Position numbers and translations under genes: made by a program
From: Myxococcus llanfairpwllgwyngyllgogerychwyrndrobwllllantysiliogogogochensis
Lineage (GTDB): Bacteria > Myxococcota > Myxococcia > Myxococcales > Myxococcaceae
Reading direction: 5' to 3'
DNA length: 33,921 bases
Assembly: GCF_006636215.1 (NCBI RefSeq)
Contig: NZ_VIFM01000112.1
Location: 1-33,921 of the forward strand
Shown here: in pieces, positions 9,826 through 20,655 of the stretch
How the letters are laid out: the number at the start of each line of letters is the position of its first letter
Position numbering within the stretch: the first letter of the stretch is position 1
The notes under the pieces: generated by a model
The model's input: the letters and a program-made list of their open reading frames with translations, nothing else
Told to the model about the DNA's origin: nothing
Database searches by the model: none

Positions 9826-10061
9826 GAAAACCTCGGGAGCGGGGATGGGAACAGGGCGCCAGCCATCAGCGCGCCCCTTCCTCTATCGAAAGCGTGGGTT
9901 CCTGCCACCAAAACCTGACGAACATTGGAGCGAACCCCACGGGGCGAAAATCGCTGGACACTTACGAAAGTGCCCCCGGTAGTCTGACAAGGCGCTGGAA
10001 ATCCCGATTGGACCGTGAGCACCGCTCCTTGAAATGCTTGGGGACAGCTCAAGGAGCCGTG
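9826..10061. promoter_or_regulatory. Divergent RND/TetR control region with small palindrome
   Basis: This 236-base gap separates the start codons of the pump operon (-) and the TetR gene (+), so it must hold both promoters. CACTT (9959-9963) and AAGTG (9968-9972) form a perfect inverted repeat around ACGA, with two further flanking G-C pairs (9956-9957 with 9974-9975) after one mismatch. This is a possible TetR operator by position. I cannot identify -35/-10 boxes with confidence. Confidence 0.4.
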
Positions 10062-10739
10062 ATGCCGCGCACCCCCTCTTCTCGTCGGAAGCACCCTCGC
10101 CAGCAGCGGGCCCAGGCCACGTGCGATGCCATCCTCACCGCCACCGCCCGCCTCCTCATCCGTGACGGCTACGAGGCCACGACCACCAACCACATCGCGC
10201 AGGAGGCCGGCGTCAGCATCGGCTCGCTCTACCAGTACTACCCGAACAAGGAGGGGCTGGTGTTCGCCGTGCTGGAGCACCACGGCACGCGGTGGCTCGC
10301 GGAGCTCGAGACGGCGCTGCGCGACTTCGCCTCGGCGCCGCTGAACATCGCGGTCCGCGCCATCATCCAGCAGATCCTCTCCAGCAAGCGGCTGCGCTCC
10401 CAGCTTGATCCGCTCCGGCATGTCCTGCTGCCGGTGCTGCGTCCGCTGGGCTACGTGGACACCTTCGAGCAACAGCTCTCCCGTCTCGTGAGAACCTTCC
10501 TCGCGGCGCGACTGGAGGATATCCGTCCGCGTGAGCTGGACATGGCCGTCTTCATCATCGTCCACACGCTGGAGGCGCTCTGCCATTCCGCGGGCATGGA
10601 CCGTCCCGACTACCTCACGAACGAAGCGTTCCCGGAGGAGCTGTGCGCGCTCGTGCTCGGCTACCTCCGCCTGGAGCCCGCGGCACTCAGCCACCCGCCG
10701 CACACGTCCACCGCGCCTCGACAGAAATATGAGCAATAG
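10062..10739 (+). CDS. TetR/AcrR-family transcriptional regulator
   Basis: The ATG at 10062 is chosen over the open frame that begins at 9894 because AAGGAG sits at 10051-10056 and the helix-turn-helix then falls in its normal place. 225 residues. The N-terminal DNA-binding domain covers about 15-65: ATCDAILTATARLLIRDGYE, then TTTNHIAQEAGVSIGSLYQY and YPNKEGL. The C-terminal ligand domain is all-helical and variable, ending in HPPHTSTAPRQKYEQ. Such proteins are dimeric repressors released by a small ligand. It is divergent from the RND operon and 134 bases upstream of the desaturase ATG, so it may control the pump, the lipid/PKS cluster, or both; the sequence alone does not decide. Confidence 0.93.
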   Translation: MPRTPSSRRKHPRQQRAQATCDAILTATARLLIRDGYEATTTNHIAQEAGVSIGSLYQYYPNKEGLVFAVLEHHGTRWLAELETALRDFASAPLNIAVRAIIQQILSSKRLRSQLDPLRHVLLPVLRPLGYVDTFEQQLSRLVRTFLAARLEDIRPRELDMAVFIIVHTLEALCHSAGMDRPDYLTNEAFPEELCALVLGYLRLEPAALSHPPHTSTAPRQKYEQ

Positions 10740-10815
10740 GCCCGTGGAGCACGCTCCGAGGCCCCCGTTCCCCTCGGAGACGGGAATGTGAGCAGCCATG
10801 CGAGTTGAGCCGGGG

Positions 10816-10840
10816 TGCAATCAAATACATCCTGATTGCA
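10816..10840. promoter_or_regulatory. Perfect 8-bp inverted repeat, likely operator
   Basis: TGCAATCA (10816-10823) and TGATTGCA (10833-10840) are exact reverse complements separated by nine A/T-rich bases (AATACATCC). The site lies 33 bases before the desaturase ATG in an otherwise G/C-rich gap. Its length and symmetry fit a homodimeric regulator such as the TetR protein encoded just upstream. I do not find the same half-sites in the TetR/RND gap. Confidence 0.5.
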
Positions 10841-10873
10841 CCTCCAGCGCTTGTCGCCACGGCTCTCCACTCC

Positions 10874-11917
10874 ATGAATCTGAATCCCGATGACCAGCAG
10901 CGGGCCGCCGCGTACCAGCAGCTCGCGCTCGGAGCCTTTCCCGTCCTCACCCAGCCGCAGCTCGACGCCATCCGGAACCGGGCCCGCGACTATCAATCAC
11001 AGTTCCGCGCGCACCCCGCGCTTCACGACACCGTCAACGTGCTCCTGCTCCTGGGGCTGTTCGCGGCGGACCTGCTATCCCTGACGTTGCTGCCCTCCCT
11101 CCTGCCGTGGCCCCTGTCGACCCCAGGCGGCACGGTGCTGGCGGGGGTGGTGTCGGGCGCGGTGCATGGCTTTCTGGTGTGCGGCATCGTCACCTTCAGC
11201 GTCCACGAGGGCGCCGCGCACAACCTCCTCATCCTCGGCAGGGGCCGCGTGGCGCGGGGGCTGCGGGTGCTCGCGAACAATGCCTGTCGGCTCTTCCTCG
11301 CGGACCCGCTCCATTACGCGGAGGCCCACGCGAGTCATCACCGGAGCCTGGGGACGCCCGACGACGGCTCCTTCACCCACTTCGTCCGCTTCCGTCGGCT
11401 CCTGGGCAGCCTGCTCCCGCTGGCGCCCATGCTCAGCCACTCGGACTACTTCCCGTGGCGGCCCCAGGAACACACTCGCAGCCGCCGGCTCTCCGTCGCG
11501 CTGACCAACGCGTACCTCGCGCTCTGCGCGGTGCTGGCCACCTGGCTGCATGGCTTTCTCTTCACCGGGGTGGCGCTGTTCCTCGTCGGCAGCTGGCTCA
11601 GCTTCGTCCTGGACCGGCTCCGCGAGAGCACCGAGCACCTCTTCATGCCCCTGGACCGGGTGAATGGAACGCGAGAGCTGGGCCTGGGGTTCTGGGGGCT
11701 GCTCCTCGGAGGCGGGCCCTGGGGACAGCCGTGTCATCTGGCGCATCACCTGGCGCCCGCGCTGCCCTGGTACCAGCAGCTTCGCCTGCACTTCTTCCTG
11801 CGCCGCCTGTTGACCCCGGAGCAGCGGCGTCACTTCTTCCTGAGGCCTGTCGTCGGCCTCCCCGCGCTGCTCTGGCGTCTGGCCACCGCGACACCTCCCG
11901 CGCCGGCCCGGGACTGA
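10874..11917 (+). CDS. Membrane fatty-acid desaturase / carotenoid-ketolase-like di-iron enzyme
   Basis: 347 residues from the ATG at 10874; an in-frame TTG at 10805 would add 23 residues but would place the start before the palindrome. Several hydrophobic helices and three His clusters define the integral-membrane di-iron family: HEGAAH (111-116), HASHH (152-156) and HLAHH (288-292), plus a further EH at 254-255. Such enzymes use O2 and electrons to desaturate or hydroxylate acyl chains or to oxidise carotenoids. It is the first gene of a three-gene cluster with a RetSat-like oxidoreductase and a PKS, so a polyketide or fatty-acyl substrate made by that PKS is plausible. No purine-rich ribosome site is obvious, so the start is the least certain part. 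Confidence 0.8.
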   Translation: MNLNPDDQQRAAAYQQLALGAFPVLTQPQLDAIRNRARDYQSQFRAHPALHDTVNVLLLLGLFAADLLSLTLLPSLLPWPLSTPGGTVLAGVVSGAVHGFLVCGIVTFSVHEGAAHNLLILGRGRVARGLRVLANNACRLFLADPLHYAEAHASHHRSLGTPDDGSFTHFVRFRRLLGSLLPLAPMLSHSDYFPWRPQEHTRSRRLSVALTNAYLALCAVLATWLHGFLFTGVALFLVGSWLSFVLDRLRESTEHLFMPLDRVNGTRELGLGFWGLLLGGGPWGQPCHLAHHLAPALPWYQQLRLHFFLRRLLTPEQRRHFFLRPVVGLPALLWRLATATPPAPARD

Positions 11918-11929
11918 AAGGTTCACTCC

Positions 11930-13540
11930 ATGACACTTCCTTCTCAACGCGCTGACGCGCCCGCGAGGGGTGCGCCCTTCGACGCCATCTTCATCGGCTC
12001 GGGAATCGGCTCACTGGGCGCGGCGGCGGTGCTCGCGCGGCACGGCCTGAAGGTGCTCGTGCTGGAGCGCCACTCCGTCGCCGGAGGAATGACCCACACC
12101 TTCCAACGCAAGGGCTACGAGTGGGATGTCGGCGTGCACTGCCTGGGCAAGCTGCATGACCCCGACGCCCCGCTGCGACGCGTGTTCGACTTCGTCACCG
12201 ACGGAGCGCTCGGCTGGGCGCGGATGGACCGCGTCTATGACCGGCTCGTCTTCGACGACCAGCGCTACGACTTCGTCACCGGCGCGGAGGCGTTCGAGGC
12301 CGAGCTGGGCCGCGCCTTCCCCGCCGAGCGCAAGGCCATCGCCACGTACCTGAAGCTGCTGCGCGGCGTGGAGCGAGCATCCCAGCGCTACTTCATCCAG
12401 CACGTCCTCCCCCGCTGGCTGACGCCGCTCACCTATCCCGCGCTCGGCTGGCCCTTCCGCCGCCACTCGAACCGGACGACGCGGGACGTGTTGCGCTCGC
12501 TCACGTCGGACTCGCGCCTGCTGGGTGTCCTCACCGGCCAGTGGGGCAACTACGCCCTTCCTCCCGGAGACAGCAGCTTCGCCATGCACGCCCTCATGGC
12601 CGAGTACTACCTGGAGGGCGGCTGCTATCCCGTGGGTGGCGCCGCAAGCATCCTGGGCCACATCGCCCCGGTCATCACCCGCGCCGGGGGACAGGTTCGC
12701 GTCCGTGCCGAGGTGAAGGAGATCCTCGTACGAGACGGTCGTGCCCTGGGCGTGCGCCTCGTCAGCGGCGAAGAACTCCTTGCCCGGCATGTCGTCAGCG
12801 GCGCGGGCGCGGCGCAGACGCTGGGGGTGTTGCTCCCGGAGGCCTGGCGACCTCCCGAGGCCGTGCGAGCCCTCCAACGGATTCCCCAGTCCATCGGACA
12901 CCTCGGCCTGTACCTGGGCCTCCGAGGCACACCCGAGGAGGTGGGCCTGCCCGCCACCAACGTGTGGGTCCACGCCGGCTATGACCACGACGCGAACCTG
13001 CGCGCGTTCAGGGCTGACGCCTCGGCGCCGCTTCCCGTCGTCTACCTGAGCTCCTCCTCCGCGAGGGACCCCTCGTGGGCTCAGCGCCACCCGGGGCGCT
13101 CCACGCTCACCGCCCTGTGTCCCGTGCCCTACTCCTGGTTCGAGAAATGGGAGGGCACGCGCTGGCATCGGCGAGGGCCCGAGTACGAGGCCCTCAAGGC
13201 CCAGCTCTCCGAGCGACTGCTCTCCGTCGTCTTCGCCCAGTTCCCTCGGCTGCGCGGGAGGGTGGAGCACCAGGAGTTGTCCACGCCGCTCAGCACCGCG
13301 CACTTCTCCAATCGCTTGCAGGGCTCCATCTACGGACTGGAGCACAGCCCGGAGCGCTTCCGGCAACCGTGGCTCCGCTCGCGACTTCCCATCCGCGACC
13401 TGCTCCTCGTGGGACAGGACGCCGTCTCCGTCGGCGTGGGCGCATCGCTCATGTCCGGCGTCCTCGCCGCCTCCGTCATCCTGCGACGCAACGTCCTGGG
13501 CGACATCGTCCGCCAGTCTTCTTCGCTCCGCGCGGCCTGA
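11930..13540 (+). CDS. RetSat/CrtI-like FAD-dependent oxidoreductase
   Basis: 536 residues. The dinucleotide-binding motif is FIGSGIGSLGAAAVLARHG followed by LVLERHSVAGGMTHTF (about 26-60). The middle segment NYALPPGDSSFAMHALMAEY and YPVGGAASILGHIAP, and the C-terminal GQDAVSVGVGASLMSGVLAA, match the retinol saturase / carotenoid isomerase branch of the phytoene-desaturase superfamily. RetSat reduces one double bond of a polyene and CrtISO isomerises polyenes. The ribosome site GAAAGG (11916-11921) overlaps the desaturase stop and the gap is 12 bases, so the genes are co-transcribed. It probably saturates or isomerises a bond in the chain made by the adjacent PKS; the substrate is inference. 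Full length for the family, FAD motif intact. Confidence 0.88.
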   Translation: MTLPSQRADAPARGAPFDAIFIGSGIGSLGAAAVLARHGLKVLVLERHSVAGGMTHTFQRKGYEWDVGVHCLGKLHDPDAPLRRVFDFVTDGALGWARMDRVYDRLVFDDQRYDFVTGAEAFEAELGRAFPAERKAIATYLKLLRGVERASQRYFIQHVLPRWLTPLTYPALGWPFRRHSNRTTRDVLRSLTSDSRLLGVLTGQWGNYALPPGDSSFAMHALMAEYYLEGGCYPVGGAASILGHIAPVITRAGGQVRVRAEVKEILVRDGRALGVRLVSGEELLARHVVSGAGAAQTLGVLLPEAWRPPEAVRALQRIPQSIGHLGLYLGLRGTPEEVGLPATNVWVHAGYDHDANLRAFRADASAPLPVVYLSSSSARDPSWAQRHPGRSTLTALCPVPYSWFEKWEGTRWHRRGPEYEALKAQLSERLLSVVFAQFPRLRGRVEHQELSTPLSTAHFSNRLQGSIYGLEHSPERFRQPWLRSRLPIRDLLLVGQDAVSVGVGASLMSGVLAASVILRRNVLGDIVRQSSSLRAA

Positions 13541-13648
13541 CGGTCGCGACGCCTCCTTCCTCCACCTCTTCTGACGGCGCCCGCGAACCGGGTGACCGCC
13601 GCGCCGGCGCATGTCCGGACGCCCCTGCCTCGCCCGAAAGGACTCACC

Positions 13649-16600
13649 ATGAAGCCCTCGCTCCGATTGCTCCAGACCCTCCTGCGCGGACAGACCCGAG
13701 GACGGCTGGGCCCCCTGGAGGAAAGCGTCACGCAGTGGCGCGTCCTGCCCACGGACCTGGACCTCTTCGGCCACATGAACAACAGCCGCTATCTGGCGAT
13801 GATGGACCTGGGCCGCGTGGACCTGCTCGTGCGCGCGGGCCTCCTGTCGGACCTGCTTCAACACCGCTGGGTCGTCCCCGTCGGAGAGACGTCGCTCCAG
13901 TTCCGGGGCTCGCTGCGCCTGTTCGAGAAGTACGAACTGGGCACGCGACTGGTGGCGTGGGACGAGCAATGGCTCTACTTCCAGCAGGAGTTCCGACGTC
14001 CCTCGGAGCCCGAGCGTCCGGTGGCCACCGCCCAGGTACGCGCCGTCGTCCGCGACGCGAAGGGCACCGTCCCTCCCTCCCGCATCATCCAGGGTGTGCT
14101 GGGACATGAAGCCCGCAGCCCGGAGCCCACCGAGGAGCTGCGCCGCCGCTTCGGTTTGAACCCGCCTCGCGCCAGTGCCGCCGTCATGCCCGGCGCCGCG
14201 CGCGAGCCCCTGGCCATCGTCGGCATCGGCTGCCGGCTTCCCGGAGGCATCGAGGACACGGACAGCTTCTGGAAGGTGTTGATGGAGGGGCGCGAGTGCA
14301 TCGTCGACATCCCCGAGGAGCGATGGGACCCGAAGAAGTTCCACGATGCCTCGGGCCGGGCCCCCGGGCGCAGCCATGTCCAGCGCGCGGGCCTGCTCCA
14401 GCAGGACCTTCGCGAGTTCGAGCCCGGCTTCTTCGGCATCACCCCGCGCGAAGCCAACGCCCTGGACCCACAGCAGCGTTTGATGCTGGAGGTCTCCTGG
14501 GAGGCGCTCGAGGACGCGGGTGTTCCCCCGAGCGCCCTGGCGGGCAGCCGCACCGGCGTCTTCGTCGGTGGCTTCATGATGGACAACCTCATCCTGCACG
14601 CGAGCCCGGACAACCGGGAGCGGCTCGACAGCCACTCGGCGACGGCGAGCACGCTGACGATGCTCTCCAATCGGCTGTCGTACTTCTATGACTTGCGAGG
14701 CCCCAGCGTCTCCATGGACACGGCCTGCTCGTCCTCGCTCGTCGCGCTGCACATGGCATGTCAGAGCCTGTGGGCGAAGGAGAGCGACGCGGCGCTCGTG
14801 GGCGGCGTCAACGTGCTCCTCCTTCCGGAGACGCAGGTCACCATGTCCAAGGGGAAGTTCCTGTCCCCGCGTGGACGCTGCCACGCCTTCAGTGACCAGG
14901 CGGACGGCTACGTGCGTGCCGAGGGCGCCGCGGTGCTGGTCATCAAGCCCCTGTCCGCCGCGCTGCGCGATGGCAATCCCATCCATTCACTCATCCTCGG
15001 CACGGCCGTGAATCAGGACGGACGGACTCCGGGCATCACCGTGCCCAACGCGGAAGCCCAGGTGGCGGTGATGCGCGAGGCGTACGCGAAGGCCGGCGTC
15101 GACCCGCTGCGTGTCTCGTATGTCGAAGCACATGGCACGGGCACGCCCGTGGGAGACCCCATCGAGGCGAGCGCCATCGGCACGGTGACAGGCGTGGGTC
15201 GCACGGATGGAGAGCGCTGCCGGATGGGCTCGGTCAAGACGAACCTGGGCCATCTGGAAGCGGCGGCGGGAGTGGCGGGCGTCATCAAGGCGGCCCTCGT
15301 CCTCAAGCACGGCACCGTCCCACCCCACCTGCATCTGGAGAAGGTGAACCCTCGGATTCCGCTCGATGCACTCGGGCTGCACATCCCCACGCGTCCGGAG
15401 TCCTTGCCTCGCGGGACGGAGCCGCGTGTCGCGGGCGTGAACTCCTTTGGCTACGGAGGCACCAACGCCCACGTCGTCCTGGCCGAGCCGCCCCCGCGCG
15501 TGGCCACCCTGACACCCCGGCGCGCCGAGGGACGCCCTCACCTGGTTCCACTGGGCGCGAAGTCGCCCGAGGCGCTGGCCGAGCTCGCGGGCCGCTACGC
15601 CGGCTGGCTGGAGGCGGGACGCGGCACACCGGAACAACTCTGCCGCGACGCGGCCGTGCACCGCACGCACCCGCGCCATCGCCTGGCCGTCCGAGGCACG
15701 AACCGGGAAGCCCTGGTGGCCACACTGCGCGCCTTCGCGAACGGCCAGCGCGATGTGCCCGGATTGGACTTCGTCGCGGAGCCGCCCGAGGGACGCAAGC
15801 TCCTCTTCGTGTACACGGGGATGGGCCCGCAGTGGTGGGCGATGGGGCGGCAGCTCCTGACCACCGAGCGTGTCTTCCGTGACGCCGTGGAGGAATGCGA
15901 CGCCCTCTTTCGCGAGCTCTCCGGCTGGTCCATCGCGGAGGAGCTGACGCGGGACGCGGCGTCTTCGCGCATCACCCGCACGGAGGTGGCCCAGCCCGCC
16001 AACGCCGTGCTGCAGGTGGCGCTCACGCGACTGTGGGCCTCGTGGGGAATCATTCCCGACGCCGTGGTGGGACACAGCATTGGAGAGGTCGGCGCGGCCT
16101 GGGCATCCGGGGCGTTGGACTTGAGGGATGCGCTGCTCACCGCGTTTCACCGCAGCAGGCTCCAGCAGCGGATGGCGGGACAGGGGGCGATGCTGGCCGT
16201 TGGACTCGGTCCGGATGAAGCGCTCGACCAGGTCCAGCGCCATGGTCCTGGCATCGCCGTCGCGGCCATCAACAGCGCGCGCTCCGTCACGCTCGCGGGA
16301 GAGCGAGCACCGCTGGAACGCGTGGCCGCGGAGCTGGCTTCCACCCAGCGCTTCCACCGCTTCCTCCAGGTGGAGGTGCCGTATCACAGCCCCCTCATGG
16401 ACCCGCTTCAGGGCGAGCTGCTCACCGCCCTGACTCCGCTGCGCCCCCGCGCGCCGCGCATCCCCATCTACTCGACGGTGTCGGGGCGACTCATGGTGGA
16501 GACCGAGCGCCATGACGCGACGTACTGGTGGAACAATGTCCGAGGCTCCGTGCGCTTCGCGGAGGCGCTCCAGCAGGCCGTGGTGGACGGGCATGGAACG

Positions 16601-19600
16601 TTCGTCGAGGTGGGACCGCACCCTGTCCTGGCCTCGTCCATCCGGGATGTGCTGAGCGCGTCGAAGGCCCGCGGAGAGGTCCTCGCGTCGCTCGTGCGAG
16701 AGACTCCCGAGCAGGAGACGATGACCGCCGCGCTGGGGAGGCTCCATGTGCTGGGCGCGGGTGTCTCGTGGCAGGGCTACTTCGGAGCAGGAGCCTTCGC
16801 GGGCGCCCCGCGCACGCCCTGGCAGCGCAAGGTCTACTGGGAGGAGAGCCTCCGCTCCTCGCGTCGGCGGCGCGCCTTCGCGGGACATCCAATGCTGGTG
16901 GACTCCGAGCCTGGCCCGTCACCCACGTGGACGTCGGAGCTGAGCCTCGCGGCGCTGCCCTATCTCGCGGACCACCAGGTGGCCGGGAGCCTGCTTTTTC
17001 CGGGCGCGGGGCATGTCGAGCTGGCGCTGGCGGCACGGCACGCGCTCACGGGAGATGCGCGCTGCTGCATCGAGGAGCTGGAGCTCGCGTCGGCGGTGCT
17101 GCTCCGGGAAGCCGCGAGCCCGCGAGTGCGCCTGAGCTTCTCCTCGGAGACCTCCCGCTTCCTCGTCCAGCGACAGGACGAGGAACAGCAGCCCGTGGTC
17201 TGCGCGCGAGGCAAGCTGGTCTCCTCGGGGCGGGGAAGCCGCACCGTGGACGTGGTGACGCTCCAGGCCAGGCTGTCGGACCTGACGACACCCGAGGCGC
17301 TGTACGCGTCACTGGAGCGCCGAGGGCTGCGCTACGGCCCCGCCTTCCGCGCCGTGGTGGCATTGCACCGCGCGCCGGGGGAGGTGCTCGCACGACTTGC
17401 CCTCCCCGACTCCGTGGACGAGCGCGGATACCACCTGCACCCCGTGTTGCTCGATGCGGCGTTCCACAGCCTCATCGCGGGAGCGACGGAGGATGCGCAC
17501 CACGACATCGTTCCCACGGGCATCGAGCGCATCCAGTTGCTCGCACTCCCGGGTCGGAAGCTGATTGCCCACGGGCGACTCCTGTCCGTGAGCGGAGGAA
17601 CCCTGCGCGGTGACATCACGCTGATGCACGAGGACGGCACCGTCGTGGCCGAAGTCACCGGCTTCACCTGCCGCCTGTTGCCCCGCGCCGCTTCGGACGA
17701 AGAGACGCTCCTGGAGCGCTCGGTGTACCTGCGGCGGTGGGAGCGAATCGAGCCCTCGGAGCCGGAGGTGCGTGAAGAGGTCACGTGGGTGGTGCTCGGC
17801 GGCTCCCTGCCCGAGTCAGGGGCGCGTGGCTGGCACCATGCCTCTGACACCTCGGCACTGGAGACCGTTCTCGGTGCGCGGATGGAGCAAGAGCGGGTGC
17901 GGCTCGTGGACTTGCGCTGGCTGGACTCAGCGCCCGAGAGCGAGGCTCCGGTGACGCGCGGAACGGATGCTGCGGATGCCCTCCTGCGCATGGTCCAATC
18001 GCTGCGCCCAGGGCGGGTCGAGCGCTACTACCTGGTCACGACGCGCGCCGAGTCCGTGCTCGACGAAGCGGAGGCAGCCTCACGGGTTTCCGAAATCCAC
18101 TCCGTCGCGCCGACACAGCCAGACGTCCCTTCGCTGGAGCACGCGCCACTGCTCGGTCTTGCCCGTACCGCCATGACGGAGCGGCCGGAGTTCGGCTCGG
18201 CGGCAGGCATGGCGCTCGGCGCAACACCTCGCCCCTTTGCGCCGACACCGTCGGACCTCCCCTCGCTGGAACACGCACCACTGCTCGGGCTGGCCCGTAC
18301 CGCCATGACGGAGCGGCCGGACCTTCGCCTCACCTGGGTGGACCTGGACGCGACTCCGTCGAGCGTGGAGGCCTTGCTGGTCCGCCTGAGCGGGCTGGGC
18401 ACGGAGCAGGAGGTCGCCGAGCGCGGTGGGCTGTTCCACGCCTCGCGCCTCGTGCGCGGCTCTCTCATGACGTCGTCCCCCGCCCTCTCGCGAACCCAGC
18501 CGCTGGAGCCGGTTCCCGCGGGGATGGGCCATGAGCTGGTACTGGGAGAGGAAGGCCGACTCGACACACTCGGCTTCGTCGCGAGAGCGCGCCGCGCTCC
18601 CGATGCCGGTGAAGTCGAAATCGAGGTGGAGACCACCGCCCTGGGCTTCAAGGACATCATGAAGGCCCTGGGCCTGCTCTCGGCGCGTGTGAAGCAGAAC
18701 ACCTATATCGGCGACGCCATCGGCATGGAGGGCGCAGGACGCATCAGCGCCGTGGGTGCGGGAGTGACGGACTTCGCCGTCGGAGACCGCGTCTACGGCG
18801 TCGCCCCGCGCTTCGTCGCGTCACACGTGGTGCTGCCCGCCGGCCACGTGGTGAAGCTCCCCGAGCACCTGTCGTTCGAACAGGGCGCCAACCTCATCGT
18901 CTTCCTGACCGTGTATCACTCACTGGTGCGCGTGGCCCGGCTGCGCCGGGGCGAGCGAATCCTCATCCATGGCGCCACCGGTGGCGTGGGTCTGGCGGCC
19001 ATCGAGGTGGCCCGGTGGTGTGGCGCGGAAATCATCGCGACGGCCGGCAGCGAAGAGAAGCGTCAGTACCTGCGAGACCAAGGCCTCACCTACATCAGCA
19101 ACTCCCGGGACGTGAGCTTCGCGGAGGACGTGCGCGCCTGGACGGGCGGGCGCGGAGTCGACGTGGTGCTGAACTTCATGCCCGGCGAAGTCATGACGCG
19201 AAGCCTCGACTGTCTGGCGCCGTTCGGCCGGTTCATCGAGCTGGGCAAGGCCAGCTTCGAGCAGGATGAGCTGCTCCGTCTGCGCCCGTTCAACGAGAAC
19301 CTGATGTACGCGGCCGTGGACTTCGACCGACTCCTGGAGAGCCGACCCGAAGAAGTGCGCGAGCTGTACCAGGAGGTGATGCAACGCTTCGAGGAGGGGA
19401 GCTTCCGTCCCCTGCCCTCGCGCTCCTTTCCGGCGAGTCAGGTGGAAGAAGCCTTTCGGGCCATGGCGCGCGGCAAGCACATCGGCAAGGTGTGCATCTC
19501 CCTGAAGGACCCGGCGCTGCGTGTGCGTCAGCCCGCGCGGCGCGAGCGACTCGCACCGGACGCCACCTACCTCGTCACCGGCGGCCTCGGAGGGTTTGGC

Positions 19601-20644
19601 CTGGAGGTGGCGCGCTGGCTCGTGGAGCAAGGAGCGCGGCACCTGGTGCTGGTGAGCCGCAGGGGGGCCCAGTCCGAAGAAGCACGTGAGGCCCTTGCCG
19701 CATGGAGTGCTCAGGGAGTGGTGGTCCATGCGCTCGCGGCGGACGTGGCCCGGTATGCGGACCTGGAGCAGATCTTCGCGCGGCTCCATGCCGAGCTGCC
19801 GCCGCTGCGAGGTGTCTTCCATTGCGCGGTCGCACTGGACGACAAGCCCCTGGAGCGATTGGACCGGGCCTCGCTGGAACGGGTGATGGCCGCCAAGGCA
19901 CAGGGAGCCTGGAACCTGCACCTCATGACCCGAGCGTTGCCACTCGACCACCTGATTCTCTTCTCCTCCATCTCTTCGCTCATCGGCAACGCGGGACAGG
20001 GGAGCTACGTCGCGGCCAACAGCTTCCTGGACCAACTCGCGGTGTACCGCCGCAAGCAAGGACTGGCGGCGACGGCGATTCAGTGGGGTGCGCTGGGTGA
20101 AGCCGGGCTCGTCGCGCGCAATGCCCACGTGGCGCAGCACCTGGAGCACCTGGGCTTGCGAGGCTTGTCCACCCATGCCGCGCTCCAGGCGCTCGGACGC
20201 GTCCTGGACACCCCTCCCGTGCAACTGGCCATCGCGGACGTGGACTGGAATCGCCTGGGCGCGGCGCTCGTTCCCTGGAGCGGCTCACGCCGGCTCGTCG
20301 GACTGCTGGAGACGCCGGAGCCGTCTGCAGGCGCGGAGCGGAGTGGCGGGCTCATCGAGCGCGCCCTGGGAGGGCTCGATGACGAGGCCCGCCGCGAGTT
20401 CATCACCCGGACGCTGTCTCGGATCGTCGCGAGGGTCATGCGCACGCAGGACGGGGCGCTGAACACGGCCCAGCCACTGCGTGAACTGGGAATGGACTCC
20501 ATCATGGCCCTGGAAATCGTCACGGCCATCGAAGGCGAGCTGGGCGTGAAGGTCTCCACGATGGAAGTGGTGAGCGGCCCCTCCCTGCGCGAGCTGTCCA
20601 CCCTGATGCTGGGACAGGTCCAGCGCGCGCAGTCAGCCGCTTGA
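13649..20644 (+). CDS. Type I PKS with N-terminal hotdog domain: TE-like/KS-AT-DH-psiKR-ER-KR-ACP
   Basis: The ATG at 13649 has GAAAGGA seven bases upstream; the frame is open from 13592 but without a good site. 2,331 residues. Domains: 4HBT/hotdog thioesterase-like at about 25-165 ([18 protein letters not shown]); ketosynthase at about 186-615 with Cys360 in DTACSSS, His495 in EAHGTGT and His535 in NLGHLEAA; acyltransferase at about 715-1020 with Ser810 in GHSIGE, a form usual for malonyl-CoA; dehydratase from about 1080 with His1109 ([10 protein letters not shown]) and Asp1269; a structural psiKR linker without SAM motif; enoylreductase ([17 protein letters not shown]); ketoreductase ([24 protein letters not shown]); ACP with Ser2284 in GMDSIM. 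A single fully reducing module that likely acts iteratively to make a long chain. There is no C-terminal release domain; the N-terminal hotdog may release the product. It carries an internal 44-residue duplication. Confidence 0.95.
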   Translation: MKPSLRLLQTLLRGQTRGRLGPLEESVTQWRVLPTDLDLFGHMNNSRYLAMMDLGRVDLLVRAGLLSDLLQHRWVVPVGETSLQFRGSLRLFEKYELGTRLVAWDEQWLYFQQEFRRPSEPERPVATAQVRAVVRDAKGTVPPSRIIQGVLGHEARSPEPTEELRRRFGLNPPRASAAVMPGAAREPLAIVGIGCRLPGGIEDTDSFWKVLMEGRECIVDIPEERWDPKKFHDASGRAPGRSHVQRAGLLQQDLREFEPGFFGITPREANALDPQQRLMLEVSWEALEDAGVPPSALAGSRTGVFVGGFMMDNLILHASPDNRERLDSHSATASTLTMLSNRLSYFYDLRGPSVSMDTACSSSLVALHMACQSLWAKESDAALVGGVNVLLLPETQVTMSKGKFLSPRGRCHAFSDQADGYVRAEGAAVLVIKPLSAALRDGNPIHSLILGTAVNQDGRTPGITVPNAEAQVAVMREAYAKAGVDPLRVSYVEAHGTGTPVGDPIEASAIGTVTGVGRTDGERCRMGSVKTNLGHLEAAAGVAGVIKAALVLKHGTVPPHLHLEKVNPRIPLDALGLHIPTRPESLPRGTEPRVAGVNSFGYGGTNAHVVLAEPPPRVATLTPRRAEGRPHLVPLGAKSPEALAELAGRYAGWLEAGRGTPEQLCRDAAVHRTHPRHRLAVRGTNREALVATLRAFANGQRDVPGLDFVAEPPEGRKLLFVYTGMGPQWWAMGRQLLTTERVFRDAVEECDALFRELSGWSIAEELTRDAASSRITRTEVAQPANAVLQVALTRLWASWGIIPDAVVGHSIGEVGAAWASGALDLRDALLTAFHRSRLQQRMAGQGAMLAVGLGPDEALDQVQRHGPGIAVAAINSARSVTLAGERAPLERVAAELASTQRFHRFLQVEVPYHSPLMDPLQGELLTALTPLRPRAPRIPIYSTVSGRLMVETERHDATYWWNNVRGSVRFAEALQQAVVDGHGTFVEVGPHPVLASSIRDVLSASKARGEVLASLVRETPEQETMTAALGRLHVLGAGVSWQGYFGAGAFAGAPRTPWQRKVYWEESLRSSRRRRAFAGHPMLVDSEPGPSPTWTSELSLAALPYLADHQVAGSLLFPGAGHVELALAARHALTGDARCCIEELELASAVLLREAASPRVRLSFSSETSRFLVQRQDEEQQPVVCARGKLVSSGRGSRTVDVVTLQARLSDLTTPEALYASLERRGLRYGPAFRAVVALHRAPGEVLARLALPDSVDERGYHLHPVLLDAAFHSLIAGATEDAHHDIVPTGIERIQLLALPGRKLIAHGRLLSVSGGTLRGDITLMHEDGTVVAEVTGFTCRLLPRAASDEETLLERSVYLRRWERIEPSEPEVREEVTWVVLGGSLPESGARGWHHASDTSALETVLGARMEQERVRLVDLRWLDSAPESEAPVTRGTDAADALLRMVQSLRPGRVERYYLVTTRAESVLDEAEAASRVSEIHSVAPTQPDVPSLEHAPLLGLARTAMTERPEFGSAAGMALGATPRPFAPTPSDLPSLEHAPLLGLARTAMTERPDLRLTWVDLDATPSSVEALLVRLSGLGTEQEVAERGGLFHASRLVRGSLMTSSPALSRTQPLEPVPAGMGHELVLGEEGRLDTLGFVARARRAPDAGEVEIEVETTALGFKDIMKALGLLSARVKQNTYIGDAIGMEGAGRISAVGAGVTDFAVGDRVYGVAPRFVASHVVLPAGHVVKLPEHLSFEQGANLIVFLTVYHSLVRVARLRRGERILIHGATGGVGLAAIEVARWCGAEIIATAGSEEKRQYLRDQGLTYISNSRDVSFAEDVRAWTGGRGVDVVLNFMPGEVMTRSLDCLAPFGRFIELGKASFEQDELLRLRPFNENLMYAAVDFDRLLESRPEEVRELYQEVMQRFEEGSFRPLPSRSFPASQVEEAFRAMARGKHIGKVCISLKDPALRVRQPARRERLAPDATYLVTGGLGGFGLEVARWLVEQGARHLVLVSRRGAQSEEAREALAAWSAQGVVVHALAADVARYADLEQIFARLHAELPPLRGVFHCAVALDDKPLERLDRASLERVMAAKAQGAWNLHLMTRALPLDHLILFSSISSLIGNAGQGSYVAANSFLDQLAVYRRKQGLAATAIQWGALGEAGLVARNAHVAQHLEHLGLRGLSTHAALQALGRVLDTPPVQLAIADVDWNRLGAALVPWSGSRRLVGLLETPEPSAGAERSGGLIERALGGLDDEARREFITRTLSRIVARVMRTQDGALNTAQPLRELGMDSIMALEIVTAIEGELGVKVSTMEVVSGPSLRELSTLMLGQVQRAQSAA
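18107..18322 (+). repeat. In-frame 132-base duplication in PKS linker
   Basis: Bases 18107-18190 recur at 18239-18322, exactly 132 bases (44 codons) later, with about nine differences in 84 positions, most of them synonymous. Both copies encode [19 protein letters not shown]. The second copy runs on into the normal psiKR sequence (LRLTWVDLD), so the first looks like the inserted one. It lies in the structural linker between DH and ER and keeps the reading frame. Confidence 0.85.
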
Positions 20645-20655
20645 GCTTCACGGAC
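20645..20655. other. Convergent gap, PKS / hydrolase
   Basis: Only 11 bases separate the two stop codons, and no hairpin is visible, so the transcripts probably overlap. Confidence 0.6.

Noticed and set aside
12011-14986. Long - strand open frame (991 codons) opposite the RetSat and PKS genes
   Set aside because: Low-complexity composition, no domain, and it crosses two well-defined genes on the other strand: a G/C shadow.
17700-18540. C-methyltransferase domain between DH and ER of the PKS
   Set aside because: No SAM-binding glycine motif is present; the sequence looks like a structural psiKR linker with a duplicated element.
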